DNA of 8,351 bases from Streptosporangiaceae bacterium (lineage in GTDB: Bacteria > Actinomycetota > Actinomycetes > Streptosporangiales > Streptosporangiaceae): NCBI GenBank assembly GCA_030050125.1, contig JASIJN010000551.1:1-8351 (forward strand), given 5' to 3'. This document shows, in pieces, positions 6,276 to 8,351 of the stretch; position 1 is the stretch's first letter, and each line of letters begins with the position of its first letter. The translations under genes and the position numbers were made by a program. Below the pieces are notes generated by a model. That model did not search any database. It saw only the letters and a program-made list of their open reading frames with translations, and was not told the origin of the DNA.

Positions 6276-7295
6276 TCAGGACGGGCCGCGCCCGCGGCCG
6301 GCGTTCCAGTCGAGCAGGGGCCCGTCCGGGACGATCCGGGTCGGATTGATGAACGGATGCGTGGTGAAGTAGTGCCGCTTGATGTGATCGAAATTCGTGG
6401 TGTCCCGGAACGCGGGCAGCGCGTAGAGGTCGCGCGCGTAGGCCCACAGGTTCGGGTAGTCGGTGAGCCGGCGCAGGTTCACCTTGAAGTGCGAGTAGTA
6501 GACCGCGTCGAACCGGGCCAGGGTCACCCACAGCCGCACGTCGGCCTCGGTGATCTGGTCGCCCAGCAGGTAGCGGCGGCCGGCCAGACGCTCCTCGAGC
6601 TGGTCCAGGGTGGCGAAGACCTTGGTCACCGCGTCGTGATAGGCCTCCTGGGTCCGGGCCATGCCGGACCGGTAGACGCCGTTGTTCACGGTCTCGTAGA
6701 CGGTGGCGTTGATCGTGTCGATCTCGGGCCGCAGCGCGGCCGGGTAGAGGTCGTACCCGCCGTTGCCGAACGCGCCGAACTGAGTGCCGAGGTCGATCGT
6801 GATGTCGGGGAAGTTGTTGCTCACGATGCGGCCGGCCTGCTTGTCCCACAGCACGGGCACGGAGACGTGCCCGTCATAACCGGGCTCGGTCGCCTCGTAG
6901 GCCTCGCGCAGCAGCGCGAACCCGTTGACCGGGTCGAGCGAGTGCCCGGGGCCCTCGCGGAAGGCCCAGCCCCGGCCGTCGCGGACCGGGTCCACGGCCG
7001 ACAGCGAGATGACGTCCTCAAGGCCGAGCAACTGGCGCACGATCGCGGACCGGTGCGCCCACGGGCACGCCCACGAGATGTACAGGTGGTACCGGCCCGC
7101 CTCGGCCGGGAACCCGCTCGACCCGTCGGCGGTGACGCGGCCCTGGAACGGGTAGGCGGGCCGGACGAACTCGCCCGGCTTCGGCTCGGCCCGCGGCTGC
7201 TTGCGCCGGAAGTCCCCGTAGTCCCCGTAGGCCGCGAAGTCGGCCGGGCTCGCCCCCCCGCCCGCCTCGCTCTTGACCTGCTGTGTGGTGGTCAT
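6276..7295 (-). CDS. Glutathionyl-hydroquinone reductase-like (Xi-class) glutathione S-transferase
   Basis: The 339-residue cytoplasmic protein belongs to the YqjG/ECM4 group, which uses a catalytic cysteine to remove thiol adducts from hydroquinones. A thioredoxin-like domain (about 50-165) carries CPWAHR at 77-82, with C77 as the catalytic residue, and the cis-proline segment VSVPVLWD at 144-151. The helical C-terminal domain (about 185-325) carries DQITEADVRLWVTLARFD (246-263) and YPNLWAYARDLY (280-291), both typical. After the cis-proline the proteobacterial enzymes have a glutathione-binding E-S pair (SNESSEI-like); here the segment reads SNNFPDI. That suggests a different thiol, perhaps mycothiol, which is inference. 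The ATG at 7295 is the only plausible start though it lacks a Shine-Dalgarno. It lies 41 bases after a regulator gene and upstream of the glutamate-cysteine ligase family gene. Confidence 0.9.
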   Translation of the reverse strand: MTTTQQVKSEAGGGASPADFAAYGDYGDFRRKQPRAEPKPGEFVRPAYPFQGRVTADGSSGFPAEAGRYHLYISWACPWAHRSAIVRQLLGLEDVISLSAVDPVRDGRGWAFREGPGHSLDPVNGFALLREAYEATEPGYDGHVSVPVLWDKQAGRIVSNNFPDITIDLGTQFGAFGNGGYDLYPAALRPEIDTINATVYETVNNGVYRSGMARTQEAYHDAVTKVFATLDQLEERLAGRRYLLGDQITEADVRLWVTLARFDAVYYSHFKVNLRRLTDYPNLWAYARDLYALPAFRDTTNFDHIKRHYFTTHPFINPTRIVPDGPLLDWNAGRGRGPS

Positions 7296-7312
7296 GCCGG
7301 TGAGAACCAGGC

Positions 7313-7325
7313 GGCGGCGCCCGCC
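7313..7325 (-). other. Small GC hairpin between the TPR regulator and the GST gene
   Basis: GGCGG and CCGCC pair around a 3-base loop in the 41-base gap between the TPR regulator stop (7337) and the GST start (7295). There is no T-run. It could slow ribosomes or ends of transcripts, but a hairpin of this size is common by chance in such GC-rich DNA. Confidence 0.2.
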
Positions 7326-7336
7326 ATTCCGCGATA

Positions 7337-8351
7337 TCAGCCGGGCGGCTCGGCCGGATCGCTGCGGGCCAGCGCGATGGCCTCCGCCTCGGGCATCTCC
7401 CGCCCGCGCCGCTCCGCCGCGGTGAACTGCTCCTCGCCCAGCGCCTCCCGCACCGCGGCCATCGACTGCCGGAGCCTGGCCAGGTCGGGGCCGATGACCG
7501 GGGAGCCTATGGCCTCCCGCAGCGCCTGGGAGGCGCCGAACAGCAGGGCGGCCCGCTGGGCCAGCCCGGCGGCCGCGTCGACGCCGGCCATCTCCTCGAG
7601 GCACTCGGCGATCGACCGCCGCTCGCCGATCGCCTGGGCGTGCTCCAGGCTGCGGGCCTGCAGCGAGCGGGCGGCCTGGTACTCCTTGCGGGCCAGCGCG
7701 GCCAGGCCGAGGTTGGTCAGGGCGACGCTGGCCAGGCGGCGGTCGCCCACCTGCTCGGCCAGGGCGAGCGCCTCGGCGTGCAGTTCCGCCGCCCGGTCGG
7801 TGTCGCCGGTGTTCTGCAGCACCGTGCCGAGGTTGGTCAGGGCGCCGCCGATCAGCTTGCGGTCGCCGAGCTTTCTCGCGTTGGCCAGATGCTCCCGCAG
7901 CCGGTCGGCGGCCAGGTCGAAGTCACCCTCGTTGATCGCCACGACCCCGAGGTTGCCCAGGATCACCGTGGCCCGGCGCAGGTCGCCGGCGGCCCGGAAC
8001 CTCGACATGCTCTCGGTGTAGTACGCGGTGGCCTGGGCCTGGTCGCCGGTGTGCAGGGCCAGCCGGCCCAGGCCGCTCAGGCACCGGCCCATCACGTTCG
8101 ACGCGCCCGACCGCCGGGCCAGCTCGAGCGCCTCGGCGTACATGGCCTGGGCGGCCGGGTACTCGCCGCGGATGTGCGCGGCGGCGCCGAGCTCGCCGAG
8201 GCAGCTGGCCGTGCGGGCGTCGTCGCCCAGGCCGCGCCAGATGGCCAGGCTCTCCTGCTGGTAGCTGAGCTGAGCCTCGTGATCGGCCTGGACGTAGGCC
8301 AGCTGGCCCGCCCCGTCCAGCGCGATCGCCCGCAGCCGCGGGTCTGCCCCG
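7337..8351 (-). CDS. TPR-repeat regulator, C-terminal part (cut by right edge)
   Basis: The frame continues without a stop from the window edge to the TGA at 7337, giving at least 337 residues; the ATG at 8143 is internal. The visible part is a tetratricopeptide array with an exact 40-residue period: the G-D/E turn recurs at 41, 81, 121, 161, 201 and 241, each followed by a helix such as ALTNLGxxA. It ends with LFGASQALREAIGSP..., ALGEEQFTAAERRGREM and EAIALA. This tail is characteristic of the C-termini of large actinobacterial signal-transduction ATPases (AfsR/SARP, LuxR/MalT-like or BTAD-NB-ARC-TPR regulators). Such proteins sense through the TPR region and regulate transcription through an N-terminal DNA-binding domain, here outside the window. 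The regulator subtype cannot be decided. It may or may not regulate the GST gene 41 bases downstream. Confidence 0.85.
   Translation of the reverse strand, partial: GADPRLRAIALDGAGQLAYVQADHEAQLSYQQESLAIWRGLGDDARTASCLGELGAAAHIRGEYPAAQAMYAEALELARRSGASNVMGRCLSGLGRLALHTGDQAQATAYYTESMSRFRAAGDLRRATVILGNLGVVAINEGDFDLAADRLREHLANARKLGDRKLIGGALTNLGTVLQNTGDTDRAAELHAEALALAEQVGDRRLASVALTNLGLAALARKEYQAARSLQARSLEHAQAIGERRSIAECLEEMAGVDAAAGLAQRAALLFGASQALREAIGSPVIGPDLARLRQSMAAVREALGEEQFTAAERRGREMPEAEAIALARSDPAEPPG
7628..8230 (-). repeat. 120-base tandem periodicity encoding TPR units
   Basis: The TPR units repeat at exactly 120 bases. The 18-base string CCGAGGTTGGTCAGGGCG occurs at 7707-7724 and again 120 bases on at 7827-7844; a near copy, CCGAGGTTGCCCAG, starts at 7947, again in register. 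This reflects recent or conserved unit duplication within the gene. Confidence 0.75.

Noticed and set aside
4730..6349. 539-codon plus-strand open frame antisense to the GCS2-family gene
   Set aside because: Low-complexity composition, no domain, and fully explained by the third-position GC bias of the opposite-strand ligase.
7296..7604. 103-codon N-terminal extension of the GST
   Set aside because: It overlaps the TPR gene in another frame, is Arg/Gly-rich, and GST homologues begin near the ATG at 7295.
6249..8021. 590-codon plus-strand open frame antisense to the GST and TPR genes
   Set aside because: Its codons are the complement of two well supported genes, its translation is rich in R, G, V and P without recognisable motifs, and it spans two unrelated genes. 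This is the usual antisense opening in GC-rich DNA.

Overview
The window is very GC-rich DNA with strong G/C bias at third codon positions, densely packed genes, GTG/ATG starts and typical actinobacterial protein families. It is most likely chromosomal DNA of a high-GC actinomycete; I cannot fix the genus. No mobile element, CRISPR array, tRNA or rRNA is visible, and nothing here looks like a new defence or biosynthetic system. The unusual points are in gene order, coupling and individual residues.

Region 1 (1-3799, minus strand) is a tightly linked run transcribed right to left: lysA (diaminopimelate decarboxylase), galT, a 14-codon mini-ORF, galE, then galK, which runs off the left edge. 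lysA and galT share one base (TGATG). galT and the mini-ORF, and the mini-ORF and galE, are each joined by an ATGA overlap. galE and galK are 5 bases apart. The Leloir pathway enzymes therefore appear to be co-expressed with the last enzyme of lysine synthesis. lysA seems to have a leaderless promoter.

Region 2 (3800-4699) is a 51-base divergent promoter region followed by a plus-strand gene. That gene encodes an internally duplicated YbjQ-type protein, the family usually labelled 'heavy metal-binding domain'. The two opposing -10 hexamers overlap and share the bases TA.

Region 3 (4712-8351, minus strand) reads right to left: the C-terminal part of a large TPR-containing regulator (cut by the right edge), a glutathionyl-hydroquinone-reductase-like GST, and a glutamate-cysteine ligase (GCS2) family protein. 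The last two are thiol-related enzymes in an organism group that normally uses mycothiol rather than glutathione. The GCS2 gene converges on the YbjQ-type gene with only 12 bases between the stop codons. No intergenic gap exceeds 90 bases.
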